Source: Apoderus coryli (Eukaryota; Arthropoda; Insecta; Coleoptera; Attelabidae). From it: 64,000 bases of DNA. The notes beneath the pieces were generated by a model, which saw nothing but the letters and a program-made list of their open reading frames with translations, was not told the origin of the DNA and searched no databases. Positions 11,172 to 26,100 of the stretch are shown here, piece after piece. A program made the translations under genes and the position numbers. The DNA lies in the NCBI GenBank assembly GCA_911728435.2, contig OU452214.1, forward strand, positions 11,658,105-11,722,104, given 5' to 3'. Each line of letters starts with the position of its first letter. The first letter of the stretch is position 1.

Positions 11172-14100
11172 GTAAGTACTAGTCCTTCTTTTAGCCTTTA
11201 GACGATTATCAACCACATTTTTCTCCCAGGGCACTTGCAGATACCGATTGCGACGGCAAAATGAACATCAACGAATTTTCAATTGCCTGCAAACTGATTA
11301 ATTTAAAATTGCGCGGTTTCGAGATGCCTAAAGGTGTACCTCCATCGTTGTTGGCCAGTCTTAAACCGGTGGCTAGCAACACACCACCGTCAATTCCACC
11401 CCTGCCCAATCCAGCATTGATTAATCTACCACCACCCCGGCCTGAACCACCCGCACCAATTGGATTAATTGGTAACGCCAGTGGTTTGATAGGACTCGGA
11501 GGTGGTCAGCAATCGTTAGTGGCGACAAATAATAATATGGGACCAGCAGGAATACCAACAGGTACGTAAGTTAGAACCATTCGTCTTAATAAGTGTTACA
11601 ATTTTGAAATTTTGTTTAATTGAAATATGAATATTATTACAATGTGTTACAACTGACCTAGTTACTCCAACTTTAGATTTTTGATCCCAATAGCTCCATA
11701 TATATTGTCTACAGCTAACCAAATTTCTAATATAGCCGCGATAATAGCCGCGATTTCCAATATAACCGCGATTATAGCCGCGATTTCCAATATAACCGCG
11801 ATTATAGCCGCGATTTCCAATATAACTGCGATTATAGCCGCGATTTCTGATATAGCCACGATAATGGCCGCGATTTCTCATATAGCCACGATAATAGCAG
11901 CGATCAGTATTACGTAATTGATCAAAAACAACAATCATTTTTTTTTTCTCAACGTACAAAGCAGCATCGGTACCGAAACCAAAATCGTTTATCACTAAAC
12001 GCAAAAAAGACAACGTGATAGGTACACCATATTTTAAGTACTATTGTTATTAAAAAAGGGTAAAGTTGGTTTAAATCAGTAGTAGACCTAGTGCGCCAGA
12101 GATTTAAGAATAATGCTTAGTGATCAAGAAAATTTGACAACCACTCAACTATACAATTTGCTACTAAAAGCAAACAACGAGCAAACGTTAATAATCAGAG
12201 ACGAAATTAAGGGTAGTATCAAGGAGATAACGGATAAACTCGAGGTAACGCGTACTGAGGTGAACGAGATAAAAACTTCATGTGCAGCACTTCATCGGAG
12301 AACTAGAAAAAACAACGTTATTGTATTTGGATTAGCAGTCAATAAGGAAAAACTATTAGAGGAAACTCTAGCAAATTTGAATAATATACTTGATCTAGAC
12401 ATCGCGGAGGCCGATATCAACAACATCTATACCATTGGGAAAACGCAAAAGCCACCGGTAATAATAGAGTTTATCTCTTACCTTAAAAAGCTTAAAATAT
12501 TTAAGAATGCAAAAAATCTTAAAGGGAGTGGCATAGTAATAGATAGTGACTTATCCAAGGAGGAGAGAGAACAAAAGAAAATTCTACGTAAGCATCTAAA
12601 AAACGCCCATCTTCAAAACCTCTCTGCGAAGATAAAAGGTTCAAATCTAATAATCGAAGATCAAATATTCACCGTTGACGAACTGGAAGAACTCCCAGAA
12701 ATAAGTGACATTGAAGTTGATGAAACTGCATCAGCCAGCAGTGCGGAGACAGATAGAGGACAGAAATCAGATGCATCGGGAAGAGGAACAAAGAGGAAAA
12801 CCATCAAATACAGCCCAAAATCGCTCCCGGATAGAGCAGCGAAGAAGAATAAATAATATTGTATTAGTTGTAAGCTGTTTTTTTTTTTCTAGTTGGTAAG
12901 AATAAGATATTTTTTTTTTCTGTCTGAAGAAGGACATAATATATATATATTATATATATATTTGTATGAATAAATGAATGGTTTATATTATTTCTTTATA
13001 ATTAGCCACTGTTTGATATGGATACATATATTAGAGATTTTAGTAATAATGAGGTGAAAACTATAGTGGCAAACTGCATACCCCAGGCCAACAACATATT
13101 ATCTAAAAATGGCAAACTTAGACAATTCAACTTGTTTCACACAAACATACGAAGTATTGGTAAAAACTTCCAGCATTTGGAAGTAATGCTTAATCAACTC
13201 GATATAGATTTTGATATAATCTTACTAACAGAAACCTGGCAGGTAAGTGGCGATATTTTTAATATTAACGGCTATAAAAAAATTTATAACAGAGGATCAT
13301 ACAACAAAAATGATGGCACAATTATGTATATTAGAGACAAACACGATTTTAACACTAACTTTTACACCGTGGCAGGCATAACAATAATTAGATCACAAGT
13401 TACCCTAAACAAAAAAACAATCGGTATTACGGGCGTTTATAAGCCCCCTCCAGTTAACTCACAACATTTTATCGAGGAGCTCAATGTTTATTTACAACAA
13501 CATGCTAAAAACAATATAGAGATTTTGATAGGTGATCTGAACATTAATATTCTCGAACATAACATGGATAGTCATGAATATCTAAACACCCTCTATGAAT
13601 TCGGTTTTCGCTCTTTCATTAATAAACCTACTAGAATAGACAATAATAACCCGGGCACTTGCATAGATCATATATTCGTAAAGTCGGATTTTATTGAAGC
13701 TGATAAGATAAAGTCAATTATTTTACACTCTCAAATATCAGACCATTTTCCCACCCTTTTAACGCTTTCTATAGAAACAAGTAAACAGGAATATAGCAAA
13801 AATCTAATAGAATATGAGAAAGTGGATCTAAAAAAACTTAAACAAAAAATTGAATCTGAATCCTTTGAGACGGTTTTCACTTCAAATAATATTGATTCAG
13901 CAACGGATAATTTTGTGACCATATTGCAAGAATCAATAAAGAGTTGTTCAAGTAGAGTCATATATAAAAATAAAAAAAAGAAATGTGAATGGATTAGCAG
14001 TGGACTACTGCGATCAATTAGCATTAGGGACAAACTTTATAAGACGTATGGAAGGACAGGAAATCAAGAAACGTTAGAAGAATTTAAAAAGTACAGAAAT

Positions 14101-17100
14101 AAAATAATAAGTTTGATACCTAAACTTAAGAATAACTATTATAGAAGTAAAATTGAAAAAAATAAGGGTAATACTAAAAAAATATGGGAAACAGTGAACG
14201 AATACGTGGCAAAAGACAAACGTGAAAAAAATGATATAAATGGGATTCGAGATCACAATGACAAAATTGTTACGGACACTCACTTGATTGTTGATATTTT
14301 TAATGATCATTATGCTACAATAGGTTTAAAAATGGGAGATAGAATTAATCATACTGTAGATAGGGAAAGGCTAACGTTCGACGAAAATCGTAAAAATATT
14401 TGCAATTCATTTTATATATCCGAAACAGACGAGATGGAAATAATTAGTATAATAAAAGATTTAAAACTCAATTCTTCACCGGGAGCTGATAAAATTAACG
14501 CAGAAGTCTTGAAAATACTGGCTCCAGAAATAGCTAAACCCCTGACATACATATTCAACAAAATTATTTCGAACGGCGTTTTTCCATACAGATTTAAACA
14601 AGCATTGGTTATACCGATTTATAAATCGGGGGAGAAAACATTAGTGGAAAATTACCGCCCCATAAGCCTGATTTCTAATTTTTCCAAAATCATAGAAAAA
14701 ATTATTAAAAAAAGATTATTGTGCTTCTTAACAAAAAATAATTATTTCTCTGAAAATCAATTTGGCTTTTTGGAAGGTAAATCTACAGGAGATGCTATTG
14801 CATTGATAACGGACAAAGTATATAGTGCACTGGATAAGGGTATTCCTTGTGCTGGGGTTTTTATAGACTTGGCTAAAGCATTTGACACCGTTGACCACAA
14901 TTTGCTATTGGAGAAGTTGGAAAGAGCGGGTGTCAGGGGACTGCCACTGAAATTGTTCCAGAGTTATTTGACTGGAAGAACTCAAAAAGTTAAAATACAC
15001 ACTGTTGTGAGTAACGCACAAAAAATAGAATGCGGAATCCCTCAGGGGACAGTTCTGGGCCCAATTTTGTTCAATGTGTATTTGAATGATTTGCTCTCTT
15101 TGAATTGCAGTGGCACTTTGGTCTCGTTTGCAGATGACACGGCTCTTTTTGTTGAGGGGGAAAACTGGACTGAAGTTAAGGAGCAAGTAGTTCGTGATCT
15201 GCAGATAATCACTAAATGGTTTGATAAATATAAATTAACGATAAATCTAAACAAAACGGTATATTTGCCTTTTACAAATAATGTTAAAACGCTGCCCCTG
15301 GATACTAATTTGAATGTGTTCCTGCCTCAGAGAAATCGGCCGTGGGAGATAGAGAGACGAGACTCAGTTAAATACTTAGGAATAATTCTAGACAAACATT
15401 TAAAATGGGATCTTCATATAAACTCTTTAGTCTCAAAAATACGATCGCTGATGTTTATTTTTAAACAAACAAGAAAAATACTTACGATCAAGGAAAATAT
15501 GACCCTCTATTACTCGTTGGTCCAATCTTTGCTAAGTTACGGAATAGTCGGTTGGGGAGGGGCTTATAATTCCAATTTAAAGCCACTATTTATTATTCAA
15601 AAGAGGATTCTAAAAATAATATTTCATCTGAATGTTCGATTTCCATCAGTCTCTCTATTTCATAAGTGCAAAGTTCTAAATATCCGAAACTTGTTTTATA
15701 AAGCAGCTTTATTGCAGTTGCATAAGGATAAAATGTTGCTTAGTCCGATTGAGCATAAACACAATACGCGACAAAAATATAATAAAAAGATACGACAACC
15801 AAAAACAGCAAGAACTATCGGACAAAGGTCTTTTTTTTATATAGGCCATAAATTTTATAATGTTCTACCAGAAAATATAAAAGCAAAAATGTACTTGGCG
15901 TGTTTTAGAAGGACGGTGAGCTGTTGGCTTGGGGAGTATAATCCCACATTAATGACATAGGTAATTTAGATATTATGCATACTGCTTTAAATTTATTTTT
16001 AGAGGACTGTGTCTGTTCTATGTGGGATCGTACGCAGAAGAAATTGTGTTTCTCTTTTTTTCTGTTTTTCTGTTTATTTTAATGTTTTAAGTTTATGGTT
16101 GTCGGTATTATTATTATATCTGTATAGCATCGGGAACCATATTATATTGTTTTGAAATTTTGTGTTGTGGATGATTTATGTTATGGGATTTCAGATTGTT
16201 CAGTTCAGGGTCAGGATGGAGCTGTGAACAAAGAAAGTATAGAGTATCGGCCTTTGAGCGGGAGCGGACAAGTTTTACTAAAAAACTTTTGCTCCTTGCT
16301 CAGGGGTTTGAGTATTATATATTTAAATCATATAGCATAATATTATTTTTCTTTCTTATATTTATTTCTGGCTTTATATGTATTATAAATAAGTTTTTAT
16401 TTTGTGGATTTTTTTTTTGAATGGAAATAAATATATTATTATTATTATTATTATTATTATTTCTAATATAGCCGCGTTTATAGCCGCGATATCTAATATA
16501 ACCGCTATTATAGCCGCAATAATAGCCGTGATTTCAAATATAACCGCGATTATAGCCGGGATTTGTCATATAGCCACGATAATGGCCGCGATATTTCTAA
16601 TATAGCCGCGATATCTATTATAACCGCGATTATAGCCGCCATAATAGCCGTGATTTCAAATATAACCGCGAATATAGCCGCGATTTCTCATATAGCAACG
16701 ATAACGGCCGAGATTTCTCATATAGCCACGATAATAGCAGCGATTTATAATATGGCCGCGATTATAGCCGCGATATCTAATATAACCGAGATTATAGCCG
16801 CCATAATAGCCGTGATTTCAAATATAGCCGCGATTTCTCATATAGCCACGATAATAGCAGCGATATTTCTAATATAGCGGCGATTATAGCCGCGATATCT
16901 AATATAACCGCGATTATAGCCGCCATAATAGCCGTGATTTCAAATATAACTGCGGTTATAGCCGCGATTTTCATATAGCCACGATAATAACAGCGATATT
17001 TCTGATATAACCGCGATTATAGCCGCCATAATAGCCGTGATTTTAAATATAACCGCGATTATAGCCGCGATTTCTCATATAGCCACGATAATAGCAGCGA

Positions 17101-20100
17101 TTTCTAATATAGCCGCAATTTTATAGCCGCGATATCTAACATAACCGCGGTTATAGCCGCGATTTCTCATATAGCAACGATAATGGCCGCGATTTCTAAT
17201 ATAGCCGCAATTTTATAGCTGCGATATCTAATATAACCGCGATTTCTCATATAGCCACGATAATAGCAGCGATTTCTAATATAGCCGCGTTTATAGCCGC
17301 GATATCTAATATAACCGCTATTATAGCCGCCATAATAGCCGTGATTTCAAATATAACCGCGATTATAGCCGGGATTTGTCATATAGCCACGATAATGGCC
17401 GCGATATTTCTAATATAGCCGCGATATCTATTATAACCGCGATTATAGCCGCCATAATAGCCGTGATTTCAAATATAACCGCGAATATAGCCGCGATTTC
17501 TCATATAGCAACGATAACGGCCGAGATTTCTCATATAGCCACGATAATAGCAGCGATTTATAATATGGCCGCGATTATAGCCGCGATATCTAATATAACC
17601 GAGATTATAGCCGCCATAATAGCCGTGATTTCAAATATAGCCGCGATTTCTCATATAGCCACGATAATAGCAGCGATATTTCTAATATAGCGGCGATTAT
17701 AGCCGCGATATCTAATATAACCGCGATTATAGCCGCCATAATAGCCGTGATTTCAAATATAACTGCGGTTATAGCCGCGATTTTCATATAGCCACGATAA
17801 TAACAGCGATATTTCTGATATAACCGCGATTATAGCCGCCATAATAGCCGTGATTTTAAATATAACCGCGATTATAGCCGCGATTTCTCATATAGCCACG
17901 ATAATAGCAGCGATTTCTAATATAGCCGCAATTTTATAGCCGCGATATCTAACATAACCGCGGTTATAGCCGCGATTTCTCATATAGCAACGATAATGGC
18001 CGCGATTTCTAATATAGCCGCAATTTTATAGCTGCGATATCTAATATAACCGCGATTTCTCATATAGCCACGATAATAGCAGCGATTTCTAATATAGCCG
18101 CGTTTATAGCCGCGATATCTAATATAACCGCTATTATAGCCGCCATAATAGCCGTGATTTCAAATATAACCGCGATTATAGCCGGGATTTGTCATATAGC
18201 CACGATAATGGCCGCGATATTTCTAATATAGCCGCGATATCTATTATAACCGCGATTATAGCCGCCATAATAGCCGTGATTTCAAATATAACCGCGAATA
18301 TAGCCGCGATTTCTCATATAGCAACGATAACGGCCGAGATTTCTCATATAGCCACGATAATAGCAGCGATTTATAATATGGCCGCGATTATAGCCGCGAT
18401 ATCTAATATAACCGAGATTATAGCCGCCATAATAGCCGTGATTTCAAATATAGCCGCGATTTCTCATATAGCCACGATAATAGCAGCGATATTTCTAATA
18501 TAGCGGCGATTATAGCCGCGATATCTAATATAACCGCGATTATAGCCGCCATAATAGCCGTGATTTCAAATATAACTGCGGTTATAGCCGCGATTTTCAT
18601 ATAGCCACGATAATAACAGCGATATTTCTGATATAACCGCGATTATAGCCGCCATAATAGCCGTGATTTTAAATATAACCGCGATTATAGCCGCGATTTC
18701 TCATATAGCCACGATAATAGCAGCGATTTCTAATATAGCCGCAATTTTATAGCCGCGATATCTAACATAACCGCGGTTATAGCCGCGATTTCTCATATAG
18801 CAACGATAATGGCCGCGATTTCTAATATAGCCGCAATTTTATAGCTGCGATATCTAATATAACCGCGATTTCTCATATAGCCACCATAATAGCAGCGATA
18901 TTTCTAATATAGCCGCGATATGTATTATAACCGCGATTATAGCCGCCATAATAGCCGTGATTTCAAATATAGCCGCAATTTCTCATATAGCCACGATAAT
19001 AGCAGCGATATTTCTAATATAGCCGCGATATCTATTATAACCGCGATTATAGCCGCCATAATAGCCGTGATTTCAAATATAGCCGCAATTTCTCATATAG
19101 CCACGATAATAGCAGCGATATTTCTAATATAGCCGCGATATGTATTATAACCGCGATTATAGCCGCCATAATAGCCGTGATTTCAAATATAGCCGCAATT
19201 TCTCATATAGCCACGATAATAGCAGCGATATTTCTAATATAGCCGCGATATCTATTATAACCGCGATTATAGCCGCCATAATAGCCGTGATTTCAAATAT
19301 AACCGCGATTATAGCCGCAATTTCTCATATAGCCACGTTAATAGCAGCGATATTTCTAATATAGCCGCGATATCTATTATAACCGCGATTATAGCCGCCA
19401 TAATAGCCGTAATTTCAAATATAACCGCGATTATAGCCGCAATTTCTCATATAGCAACGATAATAGCAGCGATATTTCTAATATAGCCGCGATATCTATT
19501 ATAACCGCGATTATAGCCGCCATAATAGCCGTGATTTCAAATATAACCGCGATTATAGCCGCAATTTCTCATATAGCAACGATAATAGCAGCGATATTTC
19601 TAATATAGCCGCGATATCTATTATAACCGCGATTATAGCCGCCATAATAGCCGTGATTTCAAATATAACCGCGATTATAGCCGCAATTTCTCATATAGCC
19701 ACGATAATAGCAGCGATATTTCTAATATAGCCGCGATTATAGCCGCGATATCTAATATAACCGAGATTATAGCCGCCATAATAGCCGTGATTTCAAATAT
19801 AACCGCGAATATAGCCGCGATTTCTCATATAGCAACGATAACGGCCGAGATTTCTCATATAGCCACGATAATAGCAGCGATTTATAATATGGCCGCGATT
19901 ATAGCCGCGATATCTAATATAACCGAGATTATAGCCGCCATAATAGCCGTGATTTCAAATATAACCGCGAATATAGCCGCGATTTCTCATATAGCAACGA
20001 TAACGGCCGAGATTTCTCATATAGCCACGATAATAGCAGCGATTTATAATATGGCCGCGATTATAGCCGCGATATCTAATATAACCGAGATTATAGCCGC

Positions 20101-23100
20101 CATAATAGCCGTGATTTCAAATATAACCGCGAATATAGCCGCGATTTCTCATATAGCAACGATAACGGCCGAGATTTCTCATATAGCCACGATAATAGCA
20201 GCGATTTATAATATGGCCGCCATAATAGCCGTGATTTCAAATATAACCGCGATTATAGCCGCAATTTCTCATATAGCCACGATAATAGCAGCGATATTTC
20301 TAATATAGCCGCGATATCTATTATAACCGCGATTATAGCCGCCATAATAGCCGTGATTTCAAATATAACCGCGATTATAGCCGCAATTTCTCATATAGCC
20401 ACGATAATAGCAGCGATATTTCTAATATAGCCGCGATATCTATTATAAGCGCGACTATAGCCGCCATAATAGCCGTGATTTCAAATATAACCGCGATTAT
20501 AGCCGCAATTTCTCATATAGCCACGATAATAGCAGCGATATTTCTAATATAGCCGCGATATCTATTATAAGCGCGACTATAGCCGCCATAATAGCCGTGA
20601 TGTCAAATATAACCGCGATTATAGCCGCAATTTCTCATATAGCCACGTTAATAGCAGCGATATTTCTAATATAGCCGCGATATCTATTATAAGCGCGACT
20701 ATAGCCGCCATAATAGCCGTGATGTCAAATATAACCGCGATTATAGCCGCAATTTCTCATATAACCACGATAATAGCAGCGATATTTCTAATATAGCCGC
20801 GATATCTATTATAACCGCGATTATAGCCGCCATAATAGCCGTGATTTCAAATATAACCGCGATTATAGCCGCAATTTCTCATATAGCCACGATAATAGCA
20901 GCGATATTTCTAATATAGCCGCGATATCTATTATAAGCGCGACTATAGCCGCCATAATAGCCGTGATGTCAAATATAACCGCGATTATAGCCGCAATTTC
21001 TCATATAGCCACGATAATAGCAGCGATATTTCTAATATAGCCGCGATATCTATTATAACCGCGATTATAGCCGCCATAATAGCCGTGATTTCAAATATAA
21101 CCGCGATTATAGCCGCAATTTCTCATATAGCCACGATAATAGCAGCGATATTTCTAATATAGCCGCGATATCTATTATAACCGCGATTATAGCCGCCATA
21201 ATAGCCGTGATTTCAAATATAACCGCGATTATAGCCGCAATTTCTCATATAGCCACGATAATAGCAGCGATATTTCTAATATAGCCGCGATATCTATTAT
21301 AAGCGCGACTATAGCCGCCATAATAGCCGTGATGTCAAATATAACCGCGATTATAGCCGCAATTTCTCATATAGCCACGTTAATAGCAGCGATATTTCTA
21401 ATATAGCCGCGATATCTATTATAACCGCGATTATAGCCGTCATAATAGCCGTGATTTCAAATATAACCGCGATTATAGCCGCAATTTCTCATATAGCCAC
21501 GATAATAGCAGCGATATTTCTAATATAGCCGCGATATCTATTATAAGCGCGACTATAGCCGCCATAATAGCCGTGATGTCAAATATAACCGCGATTATAG
21601 CCGCAATTTCTCATATAGCCACGTTAATAGCAGCGATATTTCTGATATAGCCGCGATATCTATTATAACCGCGATTATAGCCGCCATAATAGCCGTGATT
21701 TCAAATATAACCGCGATTATAGCCGCAATTTCTCATATAGCCACGATAATAGCAGCGATATTTCTAATATAGCCGCGATATCTATTATAACCGCGATTAT
21801 AGCCGCCATAATAGCCGTGATTTCAAATATAACCGCGATTATAGCCGCAATTTCTCATATAGCCACGATAATAGCAGCGATATTTCTAATATAGCCGCGA
21901 TATCTATTATAAGCGCGACTATAGCCGCCATAATAGCCGTGATGTCAAATATGACCGCGATTATAGCCGCAATTTCTCATATAGCCACGTTAATAGCAGC
22001 GATATTTCTAATATAGCCGCGATATCTATTATAACCGCGATTATAGCCGCCATAATAGCCGTGATTTCAAATATAACCGCGATTATAGCCGCAATTTCTC
22101 ATATAGCCACGATAATAGCAGCGATATTTCTAATATAGCCGCGATATCTATTATAACCGCGACTATAGCCGCCATAATAGCCGTGATTTCAAATATAACC
22201 GCGATTATAGCCGCAATTTCTCATATAGCCACGATAATAGCAGCGATATTTCTAATATAGCCGCGATATCTATTATAACCGCGATTATAGCCGCCATAAT
22301 AGCCGTGATTTCAAATATAACCGCGATTATAGCCGCAATTTCTCATATAGCCACGATAATAGCAGCGATATTTCTAATATAGCCGCGATATCTATTATAA
22401 GCGCGACTATAGCCGCCATAATAGCCGTGATGTCAAATATGACCGCGATTATAGCCGCAATTTCTCATATAGCCACGTTAATAGCAGCGATATTTCTAAT
22501 ATAGCCGCGATATCTATTATAACCGCGATTATAGCCGCCATAATAGCCGTGATTTCAAATATAACCGCGATTATAGCCGCAATTTCTCATATAGCCACGA
22601 TAATATCAGCGATATTTCTAATATAGCCGCGATATCTATTATAACCGCGATTATAGCCGCCATAATAGCCGTGATTTCAAATATAACCGCGATTATAGCC
22701 GCAATTTCTCATATAGCCACGATAATAGCAGCGATATTTCTAATATAGCCGCGATATCTATTATAACCGCGATTATAGCCGCCATAATAGCCGTGATTTC
22801 AAATATAACCGCGATTATAGCCGCAATTTCTCATATAGCCACGATAATAGCAGCGATATTTCTAATATAGCCGCGATATCTATTATAAGCGCGACTATAG
22901 CCGCCATAATAGCCGTGATGTCAAATATAACCGCGATTATAGCCGCAATTTCTCATATAGCCACGTTAATAGCAGCGATATTTCTAATATAGCCGCGATA
23001 TCTATTATAAGCGCGACTATAGCCGCCATAATAGCCGTCATGTCAAATATAACCGCGATTATAGCCGCAATTTCTCATATAGCCACGATAATAGCAGCGA

Positions 23101-26100
23101 TATTTCTAATATAGCCGCGATATCTATTATAACCGCGATTATAGCCGCCATAATAGCCGTGATTTCAAATATAACCGCGATTATAGCCGCAATTTCTCAT
23201 ATAGCCACGATAATAGCAGCGATATTTCTAATATAGCCGCGATATCTGTTATAAGCGCGACTATAGCCGCCATAATAGCCGTGATGTCAAATATAACCGC
23301 GATTATAGCCGCAATTTCTCATATAGCCACGTTAATAGCAGCGATATTTCTAATATAGCCGCGATATCTATTATAACCGCGATTATAGCCGCCATAATAG
23401 CCGTGATTTCAAATATAACCGCGATTATAGCCGCAATTTCTCATATAGCCACGATAATAGCAGCGATATTTCTAATATAGCCGCGATATCTATTATAACC
23501 GCGATTATAGCCGCCATAATAGCCGTGATTTCAAATATAACCGCGATTATAGCCGCAATTTCTCATATGGCCACGATAATAGCAGCGATATTTCTAATAT
23601 AGCCGCGATATCTATTATAAGCGCGACTATAGCCGCCATAATAGCCGTGATGTCAAATATAACCGCGATTATAGCCGCAATTTCTCATATAGCCACGTTA
23701 ATAGCAGCGATATTTCTAATATAGCCGCGATATCTATTATAACCGCGATTATAGCCGCCATAATAGCCGTGATTTCAAATATAACCGCGATTATAGCCGC
23801 AATTTCTCATATAGCCACGATAATAGCAGCGATATTTCTAATATAGCCGCGATATCTATTATAACCGCGATTATAGCCGCCATAATAGCCGTGATTTCAA
23901 ATATAACCGCGATTATAGCCGCAATTTCTCATATAGCCACGATAATAGCAGCGATATTTCTAATATAGCCGCGATATCTATTATAACCGCGATTATAGCC
24001 GCCATAATAGCCGTGATTTCAAATATAACCGCGATTATAGCCGCAATTTCTCATATGGCCACGATAATAGCAGCGATATTTCTAATATAGCCGCGATATC
24101 TATTATAACCGCGATTATAGCCGCCATAATAGCCGTGATGTCAAATATAACCGCGATTATAGCCGCAATTTCTCATATAGCCACGTTAATAGCAGCGATA
24201 TTTCTAATATAGCCGCGATATCTATTATAACCGCGATTATAGCCGCCATAATAGCCGTGATTTCAAATATAACCGCGATTATAGCCGCAATTTCTCATAT
24301 AGCCACGATAATGGCAGCGATATTTCTAATATAGCCGCGATATCTATTATAACCGCGATTATAGCCGCCATAATAGCCGTGATTTCAAATATAACCGCGA
24401 TTATAGCCGCAATTTCTCATATAGCCACGATAATAGCAGCGATATTTCTAATATAGCCGCGATATCTATTATAACTGCGATTATAACCGCCATAATAGCC
24501 GTGATGTCAAATATAGCCGCGATTTCTCATATAGCCACGATAATGGCCGCGATTTATCTTATAGCCACGATAATAGCAGCGATTTCTAATATAGCCGCAA
24601 TTTTATAGCCGCGATATCTAACATAACCGCGATTATAGCCGCGATTTCTCATATAGCAACGATAATAGCAGCGATTTCTAATATAACCACGATTGTATTT
24701 CCGTAGGAATCGTCCCACCGATGCAAAATGTCCCACAACCTTTAATTGGTACCATCCCACCAATGGCAACAACTGCTCCAGGGCTTTTGGCCCAATCTCC
24801 ACCGCTCTTGCCTGGATTTTCTGGACCAGTCGGTAAAAACTATTACAATACCATTACCAAGGGTTTATTTTAAAATTTTATTGACCAATTAGTAGGTGCT
24901 GCTCCACAATCAGGTGTGGGATGCGCACCAGTGTTGCCGGCAATGATCAATCCTATAACACCTCCTTCAGTTGGGCCAGGAGCTACCAGTACACCTCGGG
25001 CTAGTATCGGAAGTTTAGAGCGGACTGGTTCTGTGGAGTCTACAATGTAAGTAAGGGACTTTAGGTTGTTTATCCTGGTCCGACACTATTTTCTTTTTGT
25101 GCAGCGAATGGGCGGTACCGCATCAAACCAAATTGAAATACACACAAACCTTCAACACGATAGACCGGACTCGCACTGGATATTTGTCTGGGCCACAGGC
25201 GAGGAATGTGATGATGCAAACCAAATTGCCACAAAATATTTTAGCACAAATATGGTATGTTGACTTTTCATTACTAGGAAATGCTAACTCGGGAAAAACT
25301 CTTAATTTTCGATCTAAAAGTCTCTGGGAAAAGGATTTAGACTGCATAAAATTTGTCCCAAAATAGTCCAAACTGTAACCAACTTCTATCCACATAGCTG
25401 CAAATATTGCTTATATTATCCAAATTACTCCAAATCCGCTTATAATTTCCAAAATGTGACTAACTTCTATCCAAATAGCTGCAAATATTTAGTTATACTA
25501 TCCAAATTACTCCAAATCCGCTTATAATTTTCAAATTGTGACTAACTTCTATCCAAATAGCTGCAAATATTGCTTATATTATCCAAATTACTCCAAATCC
25601 GCTTATAATTTCCAAAATGTGACTAACTTCTATTCAAATAGCTGCAAATATTTAGTTATACTATCCAAATTACTCCAAATCCGCTTATAATTTTCAAATT
25701 GTGACTAACTTCTATCCAAATAGCTGCAAATATTGCTTATATTATCCAAATTACTCCAAATCCGCTTATAATTTCCAAAATGTGACTAACTTCTATCCAA
25801 ATAGCTGCAAATATTTAGTTATACTATCCAAATTACTCCAAATCCGCTTATAATTTTCAAATTGTGACTAACTTCTATCCAAATAGCTGCAAATATTGCT
25901 TATATTATCCAAATTACTCCAAATCCGCTTATAATTTCCAAAATGTGACTAACTTCTATTCAAATAGCTGCAAATATTTAGTTATACTATCCAAATTACT
26001 CCAAATCCGCTTATAATTTCCAAATTGTGACTAACTGCTATCCAAATAGCTGCAAATATTGCTTATATTATCCAAATTACTCCAAATCCGCTTATAACAG

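Larger units (their letters stand above)
11905..16460 (+). mobile_element. Full-length non-LTR retrotransposon in Dap160 intron 2
   Basis: About 4.56 kb with 5' leader, two intact open frames in sense with Dap160, a 3'UTR of about 470 bp and an (ATT)n tail at about 16432-16460. Both flanks are the same array unit (GCAGCGAT before, TTCTAATATAG after), so the ends can be placed within a few bases. A target duplication is not resolvable because it would merge with the repeat and the tail. Confidence 0.88.
16461..24690. repeat. Main ATAGCCGCGATT array of Dap160 intron 2
   Basis: About 8.2 kb built from short units of roughly 12-27 bp around TATAGCCGCGAT, organised in higher-order repeats. CpG-rich in an AT-rich setting. 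It stops about 17 bp before the exon 3 acceptor. Long frames reading I/A/N/T repeats on both strands come from the periodicity. Confidence 0.97.

Noticed and set aside
11516..12013. Minus-strand frame with [17 protein letters not shown] repeats
   Set aside because: Antisense translation of the array remnant plus the LINE leader.
16402..20308. Long frames on both strands reading [16 protein letters not shown] repeats, for example 19787-20308
   Set aside because: They are translations of the ATAGCCGCGATT array; unit lengths near multiples of three and absence of stops keep several frames open on both strands. No start context or domain.
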